The notes beneath the pieces are model-generated. The model searched no databases. It had not been told where the DNA came from and saw nothing but the letters and a program-made list of their open reading frames with translations. Positions 1-7,828 of a DNA stretch of 10,695 nucleotides are shown here, in pieces. Within the stretch, counting starts at the first letter, position 1; every line of letters begins with the position of its first letter. This DNA is from an uncultured Oscillospiraceae bacterium (GTDB lineage: Bacteria; Bacillota_A; Clostridia; Oscillospirales; Oscillospiraceae). The translations under genes were made by a program, and so were the position numbers. The stretch covers positions 1 to 10,695 of the forward strand of contig CAKTZK010000052.1 of the NCBI GenBank assembly GCA_934635515.1. Reading direction: 5' to 3'.

Positions 1-523
1 TCTCAAAATAGCTCTGGGGGTGGTTGCAGGTGGGGCAAACCTCCGGCGCCGCCGTTCCCACGACGATGTGGCCGCAGTTGCGGCACTCCCACACCTTGAC
101 CTCACTCTTGGAAAAGACCTCCGCCATTTCCACATTGTGCAGCAGGGCGCGATACCGCTCCTCATGGTGCTTTTCGATGGCAGCTACCAGACGGAAACGC
201 CGTGCCAGCTCCTCAAAGCCCTCCTGCTCGGCGGTCTTGGCAAAGTCCTCGTACATATCCGTCCACTCGTAGTTCTCGCCCTCGGCGGCGGCCAGCAGGT
301 TCTCGGCGGTGCCGCCGATGCCCTCCAGCTCCTTAAACCACAGCTTGGCATGCTCCTTCTCGTTCTCGGCGGTTTTCAGGAACAGGGCCGCGATCTGCTC
401 ATAGCCCTCTTTCTTGGCCTTGGAGGCAAAGAAGGTATATTTATTGCGCGCTTCCGACTCGCCGGCAAAGGCCGCCAGCAGATTCTTCTCGGTCTGCGTA
501 CCCGCGTATTTCGTTTTCTTCAT
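1..523 (-). CDS. rbr: Rubrerythrin, 3' end outside the window
   Basis: Non-haem di-iron peroxidase that reduces hydrogen peroxide in the cytoplasm of anaerobes, taking electrons through a rubredoxin-like domain. The 174 visible residues start [16 protein letters not shown] four-helix ferritin-like domain (about 1-135) carries the iron-ligand segments [11 protein letters not shown] (E22), ENEKEH (E55, H58), AEQEGF (E99) and [11 protein letters not shown] (E117, H120). It is followed by the rubredoxin-like zinc-ribbon fold with C147-x2-C150 and C163-x2-C166, then the typical HPQSYFE. The family is about 190 residues long, so roughly the last 15-20 are missing past position 1. The ATG at 521-523 is preceded by a good GGAAAGGAG ribosome site near 531-538. 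It lies in the same direction as the kinase block but has its own promoter and dyad in the 90-base gap. Identification is secure. Confidence 0.96.
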   Translation of the reverse strand, partial: MKKTKYAGTQTEKNLLAAFAGESEARNKYTFFASKAKKEGYEQIAALFLKTAENEKEHAKLWFKELEGIGGTAENLLAAAEGENYEWTDMYEDFAKTAEQEGFEELARRFRLVAAIEKHHEERYRALLHNVEMAEVFSKSEVKVWECRNCGHIVVGTAAPEVCPTCNHPQSYFE

Positions 524-559
524 AGCTAAACTCCTTTCCGCAGCTTTGTCTATGACAAT

Positions 560-565
560 AGTATA
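560..565 (-). promoter_or_regulatory. Probable -10 element of the rubrerythrin promoter
   Basis: Read on the minus strand, TATACT lies about 37 bases upstream of the rubrerythrin ATG, a normal distance for a sigma-A promoter. No good TTGACA-like -35 sits 17-18 bases upstream. That position (about 583-589) is instead occupied by one arm of the 11-bp dyad, as expected for a regulated promoter with a weak -35. Assignment is from sequence only. Confidence 0.5.
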
Positions 566-578
566 CACGTTTTTTCTC

Positions 579-610
579 CTATTATCTGTAGCAAATGCCA
601 CAGATAATAG
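579..610. promoter_or_regulatory. Perfect 11-bp inverted repeat upstream of rubrerythrin, candidate operator
   Basis: The arms CTATTATCTGT (579-589) and ACAGATAATAG (600-610) are exact reverse complements separated by 10 bases. The proximal arm overlaps the expected -35 region of the rubrerythrin promoter and the distal arm ends 3 bases before the end of the upstream kinase gene. It has no T-run after it in either direction, so it does not look like a terminator. Clostridial rubrerythrins are often controlled by peroxide-responsive PerR, but this does not match the usual PerR box closely, so the binding protein is unknown. A transcribed hairpin role is the alternative. Confidence 0.5.
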
Positions 611-612
611 AT

Positions 613-2177
613 TTACTCCTCAATTTCCGTGAGGGCATCCTCAATGGACTTGACGCTGACGGGCTTGGGGATGTAGCCCGTCATACCCGCCTCCCGGCAG
701 CTGCGCCGGTCGCTGGCGAAGGTATTGGCCGTCATGGCGAAGATGGGGATATCCCGGTCCGGGCGGCTGCTCTGGCGGATGAGCTTGGTGGCCGTTACGC
801 CGCCCATGACATCGGTAAAGCCCTTCACAACGGACATGCCCAGGCCCGTGCCCTGGATCTTGGACACGCGGCTGTCCTCAGCCCGGGTATAATCCTCGCA
901 GATATGCTGGATGAAATCCTCGCTCATGCCGATGCCGTCATCGGCGCAGGAGAAGCGGTAGCGGTCCTGGGGCAGGGCCTCCAGGTGCAGGTCGATATGG
1001 CCGCCTACATGGGTATACTTGATGGCGTTGGAGATGATATTGATGAGGATCTGCTTCAGGCGGTTGGCATCGCCCACCACCACACGGTCCGCGCAGTCGC
1101 AGGTGACGGTGAGCTGCTGGTCCTTTTTCTCCGAAAGGGTATGGAGCATTTCCACGCTCTCCTGCAGGCACGCCGCCGGGTCAAAGGCCTCCCGGGCCAG
1201 CTCCACGGTGCCGCCGGGCACGATGTCCACCCGCAGGCGATTCTGCAGATCGTCCCGGGACAGGCGCTGGGCCACATAGGACATGAGCAGGGCGCCGTCG
1301 GCCTTGCCGCTGAGGACCATATCCTTGCACTGCTCCGCCGTATCCACAACGGTGAGCCGGGCATTGGGCCAGACAGCAGAGACGATCTCCCGCATGACGA
1401 TATGATCGTCGTTGGTGACCAGATTCTCGATCCGATCCGAGGCGCCGCGCCCGCGCAGAACGGAGGTCGTGGTGGTCAGGTAGGGCTCCGCGGCCTTATA
1501 GCCGGTCACTCCCTCACTCTCGTAGCAGCTATCCATATCCATCCAGATATCCACGGCACCGGAGGAGATCAGTGACTCATACTCCTCCTTGGTGGACACC
1601 GGAACGATCTCATAGGGCAGATACAGCTTCTGCGCCACCGCCTTGAAGATATCGGCGGCAATGCCGTGGGCCTCGCCGTCTTCATACCAGGAGTAGGGAT
1701 CCGCATCCGGGTCCATCACCGCGCGGATGGGCTCGCCGCTCTCCTGCAGACGATGAAGCAGAGCCTGCTCCTCTTGGGTAAGCGTCCGGTTATCTTCCAC
1801 CGCGCCGTAATACTTATTATACAGTTCCGTGCGCCAGTTGGGCTTTTCCTCATTCATGCTGTCTACGGCGGCATCCAGCCGGTCGATGAGAGCCTGGTCG
1901 GACTTGCGGGCCATCATGTAGTACGGCGTCTCGCCGAAGTTTTCCACGGTGCGCTCATCCTCGGGGATGTGGATATAGCTGTTGACCAGGGCGTCTACCT
2001 CTCATAGCCATAGCCGGATCGCTTTCCGTTTTCGTCCTGCATGTGGTAGCAGTCGAAGGCGAAGAAGGCGACCTTATAGTTAGGCGTATCCTGTGTCGGC
2101 ACCGCGTAGGCGCTGACCGGGCACAGGGTAAAGAGCATGAGCAGCAGGCTCAGAGCCGCTATGGTTCTTTTTATCAC
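613..2177 (-). pseudogene. Hybrid sensor histidine kinase 1 (SBP_bac_3 sensor), broken by deletions and a frameshift
   Basis: The remains of a membrane sensor kinase. The N-terminus starts at GTG 2175-2177 (AGGGGG upstream) with a signal peptide (LSLLLMLFTLCPVSAYA) and the first strand of an SBP_bac_3 domain (NYKVAFFAFDCYHM). It runs into TAG at 1995-1997. The -1 related frame then resumes inside the same kind of domain (VDALVNSYIHIPEDE), so about 130 residues and the frame appear lost near 1999-2003. A second SBP_bac_3 domain follows (about 1800-1215). It jumps at about 1205-1216 straight into a kinase dimerisation/ATPase region. The transmembrane helix and the HisKA histidine are absent. 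The ATPase part keeps the N-box (NIISNAIKYT), ADDGIGM and GTGLGM. At about 793-806 it jumps again (DVMGG to VTATK) into the second half of a receiver, which lacks the phospho-acceptor Asp but keeps MTAN and IPKPV. It should not autophosphorylate as written. Confidence 0.8.
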
Positions 2178-2202
2178 AGTTCATTCCCCCTGGATCGTAC
2201 GG

Positions 2203-2236
2203 CCTTCCGGGGGCAGGAAGATACCCGCCGGAAAGG
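2203..2236 (-). repeat. Intercistronic hairpin between lipoprotein and kinase 1
   Basis: On the minus strand CCTTTCCGGCGGG (2224-2236) can pair with CCCCCGGAAGG (2203-2213) around a 10-base loop, with small bulges on one side. It lies in the 71-base gap after the solute-binding lipoprotein stop and before the GTG of kinase 1. There is no U-run after it, so it is not a standard terminator. Hairpins here often protect binding-protein mRNA and lower expression of the next gene; that role is inferred. Confidence 0.45.
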
Positions 2237-2248
2237 TCCTTATTGGCA

Positions 2249-3517
2249 TCAGCTTGCGCTCTCCGCGCAGAGGCTCACAAAGTGGGTCACGGCCGCGTTG
2301 GCATCCGCGATCTCTCCGGAGAGCAGGGCCTGGGCCGTCTTGGTCAGATTCTTGCCCACGGCGGAGCTGACGGTGCCGTCGCTGACGGCGGAAAGCTCTA
2401 CCTTTTCGATGCTGTTAAGCCCGGCATAGCGCTCATCGGTGGTGACCTTGGCAACGGAGGGCACGCCCTTGACGGAGGCCAGGGTGTTCAGCTCGTCCTG
2501 CCGGGCCATGAAGCGCAGGAACTCGATGGCGTAGTCGCTGTTTTCGCTCTCCTTATTGACAGCGAAGCCGTACCAGGGCTCCTGGTACTCATAGACGCCC
2601 TTATCACCCAGGGGTGCGTACGTAAACTCATAGGAGAAGGGATTTGCGGAGAAGGACTCGGACTTGGACTCGCGCTTTTTCATGCCGCTGACCTTTTCGG
2701 TGTCGCAGGCCCAGAAGGGAACGTCCCCTTCAAAGAACTTCATGATGGCGCCGTCATAGTTATCCTCGGGATAGGTGGCATTGACCTCCTGGGAGAAGTA
2801 GCCCTTCTCCTGCAGCTGGGTCATGCGCTCAAACACGGCCTTCATCTGGGCGGCGCCGGAGGCATCGCCATCAGTGACGGCCTGGAGAAGCTTGGCATCA
2901 TTGGCCAGCATGGCCATGCCCATGTCATAGCAAAGGCTGCTGACGGCCGACTCCGGACCCTGGATGGGGGTGTAACCCTTCTGCTGCAGGGCATCCAGCA
3001 CGCTCAAAAACTCCGACCAGGTCTGGGGCACGGCCAATCCCTCCTTCTCCAAGAGGGTCTTATTGACCACAAGGCCCTGGAGAGTCTGGCCCATGGGCAG
3101 GCTCAGGAGCTTGCCGCCCCACTTATTGGCCTGGATCATCTCCTCAGACACAGCGCTGACGTCCAGGCCCGCGTTCAGAAGATCCACACAGTAGTCCGCA
3201 GGATAGCCGCTGGAATTGGAGGTCATAAAGATGTCCACGGGGTTATCCAGCAGAAACTGGGGATCGTCGCTGCCGCCCACCTGGTTATAGGTGATGGCCA
3301 CATTGGGATAATACTCGTTGAAATGGTTGATGACCTGGTCAAAGGCCTCAAAATTGCCGAAGAACACCGCTGCATGGAGCTCCATGGCCTTCTCCGTGTC
3401 CAGACGGGGGCTGAACTCTGCGCTGACGGCGCTGCCGGAATCGTCCTTGCTGCCGCAGGCGGTCAAAAGCATCAGAGCGGCCAGCACCAGGGCCAAGATC
3501 TTTCCCGTTTTCTTCAT
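2249..3517 (-). CDS. Extracellular solute-binding lipoprotein (ABC-type family 1) without transporter genes
   Basis: A 422-residue lipoprotein expected on the outer face of the membrane. The ATG at 3515-3517 is chosen over an upstream in-frame ATG at 3545-3547 because it directly precedes a lipoprotein signal (MKKTGKILALVLAALMLLTACGSK, lipobox LTAC with Cys21) and has AGAGGAT 7 bases upstream. The mature part follows the family 1 solute-binding pattern: a first lobe (FDQVINHFNEYYPNVAITYNQ, then PVDIFMTSNSSGYP), a mid-segment with TWSEFLSVLDAL, and C-terminal helices with YAIEFLRFMARQDELN and LASVKGVPSV. Such proteins usually bind sugars or oligosaccharides, but the ligand cannot be read here. 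No permease or ATPase is adjacent. It sits 23 bases after kinase 2 and 71 bases before kinase 1, so a role as ligand-binding partner of the sensor kinases is the best reading of the context. It looks intact. Confidence 0.85.
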   Translation of the reverse strand: MKKTGKILALVLAALMLLTACGSKDDSGSAVSAEFSPRLDTEKAMELHAAVFFGNFEAFDQVINHFNEYYPNVAITYNQVGGSDDPQFLLDNPVDIFMTSNSSGYPADYCVDLLNAGLDVSAVSEEMIQANKWGGKLLSLPMGQTLQGLVVNKTLLEKEGLAVPQTWSEFLSVLDALQQKGYTPIQGPESAVSSLCYDMGMAMLANDAKLLQAVTDGDASGAAQMKAVFERMTQLQEKGYFSQEVNATYPEDNYDGAIMKFFEGDVPFWACDTEKVSGMKKRESKSESFSANPFSYEFTYAPLGDKGVYEYQEPWYGFAVNKESENSDYAIEFLRFMARQDELNTLASVKGVPSVAKVTTDERYAGLNSIEKVELSAVSDGTVSSAVGKNLTKTAQALLSGEIADANAAVTHFVSLCAESAS

Positions 3518-3540
3518 TCTTATATCCTCTTTTCTTTTTA

Positions 3541-5747
3541 TCAGCATGGCCGGCCGTCGCTGCCGTTCTTTCTGGCGAGCAGCAGGCGGATCGCAGCCAA
3601 AACCTTATCGATCTCCACGGGTTTTGCCACATGGGCATCCATACCGACCTCCAGGCACATCTGCACATCCTCGGCGAAGGCATCCGCCGTCATGGCGACG
3701 ATGGGGATGCGGCGCAGGTCCTCCCGGTCGCCGGAGCGCAGCTCCCGGGCCGCGTCGCGGCCGTTGAGTACGGGCATCTGCACGTCCATGAGCACCAGGT
3801 CGTAGGTGTCTGCCGGGGCCTCCAGCAGCCTGTCCACGCACTGGCGGCCGTTATCCGCCCGGTCGCAGCGGATGCCGTACTGATCCAGCATGGCGGAGAT
3901 GATCTCCCAGTTGATGTCGTTATCCTCGGCCACCAGGATATGCACGCCGGTCAGGTCGCCGCTCAGCTCCGCGCTGGTCTTTTCCTGCAGAGCCGGGTCC
4001 GGGGCAGGGGCGGCCACCAGGGGGATGCGCACGGTGAAGGTGGTGCCGGTGCCCCGGGCGCTTTCGCACAGGATGGTGCCGTTCATCAGGTCCACCATCT
4101 GGCGGACGATGGCAAGGCCCAGGCCGGTGCCCTGCACCTTATCGATGCGGGTATCGGAGACCCGGGTAAAGGACTCATACATGGTCTTCTGGAACTCCGA
4201 GGACATGCCGATGCCGGTATCGGCTATGACGAAGCTAAGGGTCGCGCCGCCGTCCTGGGCCGGCTCCTCCCCTACCTTCAGGTCGATCCGGCCGCCGGGA
4301 TTGGTGTACTTCACGGCATTATTGAGCAGATTCAGGTAGATCTGTGTCAGGCGCAGCTTATCACCCAGGAGCCAGGGCTCCGGCAGATCCCCGTAGCGCA
4401 CCGTCAGCTCCAGGCCGTGGCCCAGAGCCTGGGAGCGGGTGATGCTCTCCAGCTCGGTAATCATTTCCCGGACGGCGAAGGGCGCGGGGTTGAGGCTGAT
4501 ACGACCGCTCTCCACCCGGGATATATCCAGGATATCATTGATCAGGGTGAGCAGGTGGTTGCCGGACAGGGATATTTTCCGCAGGCACTCCCGCACATAG
4601 TCCGTATCGCTCATGTGGCTCTGGGCCAGCTCCGTCATGCCCAGGACGGCGTTAAGCGGCGTGCGGATGTCGTGGGACATGGAGGAGAGGAACTGGGTTT
4701 TGGCCTGGCTGGCCCTTTTGGCCACGTCGGTGGTAGCCCGGAGGCGGCGGTTGAGGCCCAGAAGATACACCCCGTCTATGCTGGCGATGAGCAGCAGGAT
4801 ACCCGCCACCACCAGGGCAATGGACAGGTCATCGGAATCGGAGGCCAAAACCGAGGCAGGAATATAGCCCAGGATATCCACTCCCTCAAATTCGCTGAGG
4901 CGGGAGTAATACCAGAGGCAGTCCTGGCCCCGGGAATCCTTCAGCTCCAGCAGGCCGTTTTCCTGATCGGCCAGCTGGTTTATGATCTTGTCGATCCCGT
5001 TATAATCATTCTCGAAGTTATAGCCCCGGATGAACTCGGCAAAGTTTTCCGAGCGCATGGAGGTGGAGGGGATCACATAGTCGCCGTTGGTGGCCACCAG
5101 GCCGATCTCCGCGGAGGAGTAGCTCACCGGGAACAGCCACAGCTCCTTCATGCGCTCAATGGGGATCACCCGCAGCAGCAGGTAGTCCTTGTCGGCGCCG
5201 CTTTCCTGGCGGAGGGTGACCCGGAGGCCTACGGCGACGACATTGCGGCGGGTCTCCCGGATGGAGTATTTGCTGAGAACATACTTTTCCCCGTTATATA
5301 TTTTTCGGATACGGGCGATGGTCTCGTCGATATTGGAGGTGTCCTTTTCCAGATAGAGCTTATAGGTCTCGATGACGTTGGTGCCCTTGGTGGTCTTTGT
5401 GCTCCAGGCATCGAAGGTGTCCATGTCCAGGAAGTGGGCCTCGCAGTCCGATGAATCGCTGATATCGCGGATATACGACAGGGCCTGGTCCATGGTCATG
5501 TGCTCCTGCTGGATATAGGCGGCGAGCTGGAGGCCTCCTCCAGCTCGCCGGAGAGGTAGCGCACGGAAATGCTCTTCATGGTCTCCACCGTGTTGCAGAA
5601 GTTCTCCCGCTGCACCTGCTCCTGAGAGGCGTGCACACGCTGGGTATACCACACAACGAAGAAGACCAGCGCCGCCATGAGCAAAACATTGCACAGGGCC
5701 AGGACGACCTTCCCTATATCATTCTTCTGTTTTTCCAGAATCTCCAT
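3541..5747 (-). pseudogene. Hybrid sensor histidine kinase 2 (Cache-like sensor, HisKA, HATPase, receiver), frameshifted near the N-terminus
   Basis: The start is ATG 5745-5747 (MEILEKQKND), with a first transmembrane helix VVLALCNVLLMAALVFFVVW. The frame is lost between 5549 and 5523, in a 13-bp perfect palindrome. The N-terminal frame stops near 5499, whereas the downstream frame (LQLAAYIQQEHMTMD) stays open to 3541. Next come an extracellular Cache-like sensor region (about 5520-4830), a second helix (LSIALVVAGILLLIASIDGVYLL), HisKA (FLSSMSHDIRTPLNAVLG, His codon 4672-4674), HATPase with NLLNNAVKYT, ADTGIGM and GTGLGLAIV, and a receiver with VAEDND, LMDVQMP (Asp codon 3784-3786), MTAD and KPVE. 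Apart from the N-terminal break it is a full hybrid kinase of about 735 codons. A sequencing or assembly error at the hairpin could account for the break; if so the gene is functional. It follows the receiver gene by 47 bases. Confidence 0.85.
5521..5549. repeat. 13-bp perfect palindrome with 3-base loop at the kinase 2 frameshift
   Basis: GGCGAGCTGGAGG (5521-5533), spacer CCT, CCTCCAGCTCGCC (5537-5549): the arms are exact reverse complements. On the coding (minus) strand it gives SGELEE in one frame and LQLAA in the other, and the reading frame of the kinase changes inside it. A perfect inverted repeat in coding DNA of this length is unlikely by chance and is a known site for polymerase slippage, strand switching or assembly error. 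Confidence 0.85.
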
Positions 5748-5794
5748 GATCGTATGCTTCCCTCTTACTTCTTACGTATAGTATGATCCGGCAC

Positions 5795-6190
5795 TTACAG
5801 GGCCGGCGTATCCCGGAAGTTGATGAGGCTGGCCACTCGGTGCAGAATGATCTGTGGGCGGTAGGGCTTGGGCACAAAATCCGTGGCACCGTGCTCCAGG
5901 GCCGCGATCTCGTCGGACTCGCTGTCGTTCTGCGTGGTGACGATGATGGGGATCAGGGCCAGCTCCTTATCCTGCTTGATATGGGTGAGGAAGGTGAAGC
6001 CGTCCATCACCGGCATCATCACATCCAGCAGGATCAGGGCAATATCGCCCCGGTGATCCTGCAGAAGCGCCAGGGCCGCCTGCCCGTTTTCCGCCGTGAG
6101 GACCGTATAGCTCTCCGACAGGATCGCCGCCAGGATATCGCGGTTGATGGCATTGTCCTCCACCACCAGGATCTGTTTCTTTAAAGCCAT
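5795..6190 (-). CDS. Stand-alone response regulator receiver domain protein
   Basis: A 131-residue CheY-like cytoplasmic protein, starting MALKKQILVVEDNAINRD. It has the full receiver signature: acidic pair ED, phospho-acceptor Asp in ILLDVMMPVMDGF, the Thr position in IIVTTQND, and Lys in FVPKPYRP. It ends shortly after the last helix (VASLINFRDTPAL) with no effector domain. Related clostridial proteins, as I recall them, continue past a similar INFR segment into a GGDEF domain, so this one may be a genuine single-domain receiver or a shortened form. The ATG at 6188-6190 is 13 bases after the HPt stop and its ribosome site (GAGGAT) overlaps that stop, indicating coupled translation. It is the likely acceptor or relay partner of HPt and the flanking hybrid kinases. 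Confidence 0.9.
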   Translation of the reverse strand: MALKKQILVVEDNAINRDILAAILSESYTVLTAENGQAALALLQDHRGDIALILLDVMMPVMDGFTFLTHIKQDKELALIPIIVTTQNDSESDEIAALEHGATDFVPKPYRPQIILHRVASLINFRDTPAL

Positions 6191-6203
6191 ATTGATGACA
6201 TCC

Positions 6204-6569
6204 TCACTGAGCCGAGAGGAAGGCACCGATGGTGTCCACGGCGGACCGGTAGCCCTGCCGGACCGCCTCCAGCAGGGCCGCGGTCCCGTCCGGCAGAGCA
6301 TCCGCCTCCAGACGCAGCAGCTCCGTCAGCCGACTGGCGAACTGATACAGCTTGCCAAAGCCCAGATTGGCGCACACGCCCTTGAGAGTATGGGCGGCGC
6401 TGAAGGCAGCCTTGCGGTCCCCGGCGGAGGCCGCGCTCTCCAGGGCGGCAAAGCTGGGGTCGCTTAAAAAGGCGCCGATGAATCTCTTGATCAGGGCGTC
6501 GCTGGGTATGCGGGAGCGGACATCCTGATAGTCGCCCCCCAGGGTCTGATAGCAATTTTCAATGGTCAT
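6204..6569 (-). CDS. Stand-alone HPt histidine phosphotransfer protein
   Basis: A 121-residue helical protein that passes phosphate between receiver domains in a His-Asp-His-Asp relay. The hallmark is SAAHTLKGVCANLGF, with phosphorylatable His60 followed by the conserved LKG, plus the downstream helix LYQFASRLTELLRLE. The start ATG (6567-6569) has GAGGAG about 9 bases upstream. It begins 43 bases after the end of kinase 3 and ends 13 bases before the receiver gene. The sequence looks intact, and with the hybrid kinases lacking their own HPt domain it is the expected shuttle for this locus. Confidence 0.9.
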   Translation of the reverse strand: MTIENCYQTLGGDYQDVRSRIPSDALIKRFIGAFLSDPSFAALESAASAGDRKAAFSAAHTLKGVCANLGFGKLYQFASRLTELLRLEADALPDGTAALLEAVRQGYRSAVDTIGAFLSAQ

Positions 6570-6612
6570 GGTCGTTTCTCCTCGCTTATATAAAGCTCCG
6601 TCACCGGCGCGG

Positions 6613-7761
6613 TCAGCTGCGCCGGATGCAGGAACCCAGTGTATTCTTCAGGGTATCCATATTGATGGGCTTGGCGATATGGGCGTTCATGCCGGCGTCC
6701 AGCGCGTCCTGCACGTCCTTGACAAAGGCGTTGGCCGTCATGGCAACGATGGGGATGATCTTGCGAATGGCCCGGGCCGCATCCAGGCCGTTCATGCCGG
6801 GCATCTGCCAGTCCAGAATGATGGCGCTGTACTCCCGGCCCGCGTCGTACTCCTTCTACACAAGGGCCACGGCCTCCTCGCCGCTGTAAGCGGTGTCGAA
6901 GTCCACGCCGCTGTCGGCCATATTCTCCTTTACGCCGTCGCAGACGGATCTGTCGTCATCCACCAGCAGGATGCGGGACATATTGTGGTGCTCCCAGAAG
7001 TGCTCGTCCGCCTCCTCATGAGGCAGGCGCAGGGGCAGCTCCACCGTGAAGGTAGACCCCTTGCCCAGTTCGCTTTCCAGCTCGATGGTGCCGCCCATCA
7101 GGTCGATGATGTTCTTGGTGATAGCCAGGCCCAGACCGGTGCCGGTCTCCTTATTGGTGGTGCTGTCCTCGGAGCGGGTAAAGGGGTCGAAGATGACCTT
7201 TTTGAACTCGTCGGTGATGCCGTAGCCGTTGTCCGACACCACGAACTGGAGGCGCTCCACCGAAGAGGACGAGCTGCCCAGGTCCGTAACCACCTTGGTG
7301 GCGGCGAAGTAGTAGGGCCGGGGCGCGAACTGGGCAACGATACGGGCGTTATTCACCGGAGAGAGGGAGACGCTGGGGATCACGTCCACGCCGTAGCTGT
7401 TTTCCGGGAACTCGAAGAGCTTTTCCGTGGCGGCGTTTTTCAGCAGAGGACCCATCAGGTCCACCTTGCCGCTTTGCAGGTCCTGCAGGGCGCTGCCTAC
7501 GGCCTCGTTGCCGTCGTCACTGCCGTAGGGCACATAGTCCATGACCCAGCCGGTGTACTCGGATATCTTTTCCAGATAGTCGTAGTTATAGCCGGTGACC
7601 TTTCCGGAGTGGCCGAAAAAGCTCATACCCTCCTGGGTGGGAAAGGCGACCTTGATGGTCTGCCGGCCGGTATCCTCCGCCCAGGCGCAGGAGAACGACA
7701 ATAGCAGGAGTATGCCTGCCAGCACAGCCGCGGGGATTCTCTTGAGCTTTTTATTCCACAT
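6613..7761 (-). pseudogene. Hybrid sensor kinase 3 (SBP_bac_3 sensor), with internal deletions and an in-frame TAG
   Basis: The first gene of the kinase block, starting MWNKKLKRI with a signal peptide ending FSCAWA. An SBP_bac_3 sensor segment follows (TIKVAFPTQEGMSFF, VDLMGPLLKN). A join near 7385-7393 (NSYG to VDVIPS) drops much of that domain. A second join near 7288-7296 (FAATK to VVTDLG) leads directly into the HATPase core (VSDNGYG, FDPFTRSED, GTGLGLAI), so the transmembrane helix, HisKA histidine and N-box are all absent. A receiver begins ILLVDDDRSV and is interrupted by TAG at 6856-6858. The same frame continues with the phospho-acceptor in IILDWQMPGM (Asp codon 6811-6813). At about 6755-6765 the spacing between AIRK and IPIVAMTANAF is too short for one receiver, as if two tandem receivers were collapsed. 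As written it is non-functional. Confidence 0.82.
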
Positions 7762-7828
7762 ATCTTGTCTCTCTTTCAGGTCTTTCTCTATAAGCTTATC
7801 TTAACAATTTCTTAGCGTTAAAACATGT

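Noticed and set aside
579..610. The 579-610 dyad as a rho-independent terminator
   Set aside because: Neither strand has a T-run directly after the second arm; the T-run (569-575 on the plus strand) is on the wrong side for plus-strand transcription and becomes an A-run after the hairpin in the minus transcript.
3631..5454. A 607-codon open frame on the plus strand, and similar long ones at 595-1575, 2243-3805 and 6562-7704
   Set aside because: They lie antisense to clearly recognisable kinase and lipoprotein genes, are rich in Gly/Ala/His/Gln low-complexity runs, and show no domain motif. They are products of GC-rich third positions on the other strand.
5541..5694. Treating the ATG at 5694 as the true start of kinase 2
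   Set aside because: The first ~54 residues in that frame are a shadow of the transmembrane segment read correctly from ATG 5747. The true N-terminus is in the other frame and the two are separated by the palindrome frameshift.
6191..6301. An N-terminal extension of the receiver protein up to 6301
   Set aside because: The extension overlaps the HPt coding sequence in another frame. ATG 6190 with GAGGAT upstream gives the canonical receiver start KQILVVEDN.
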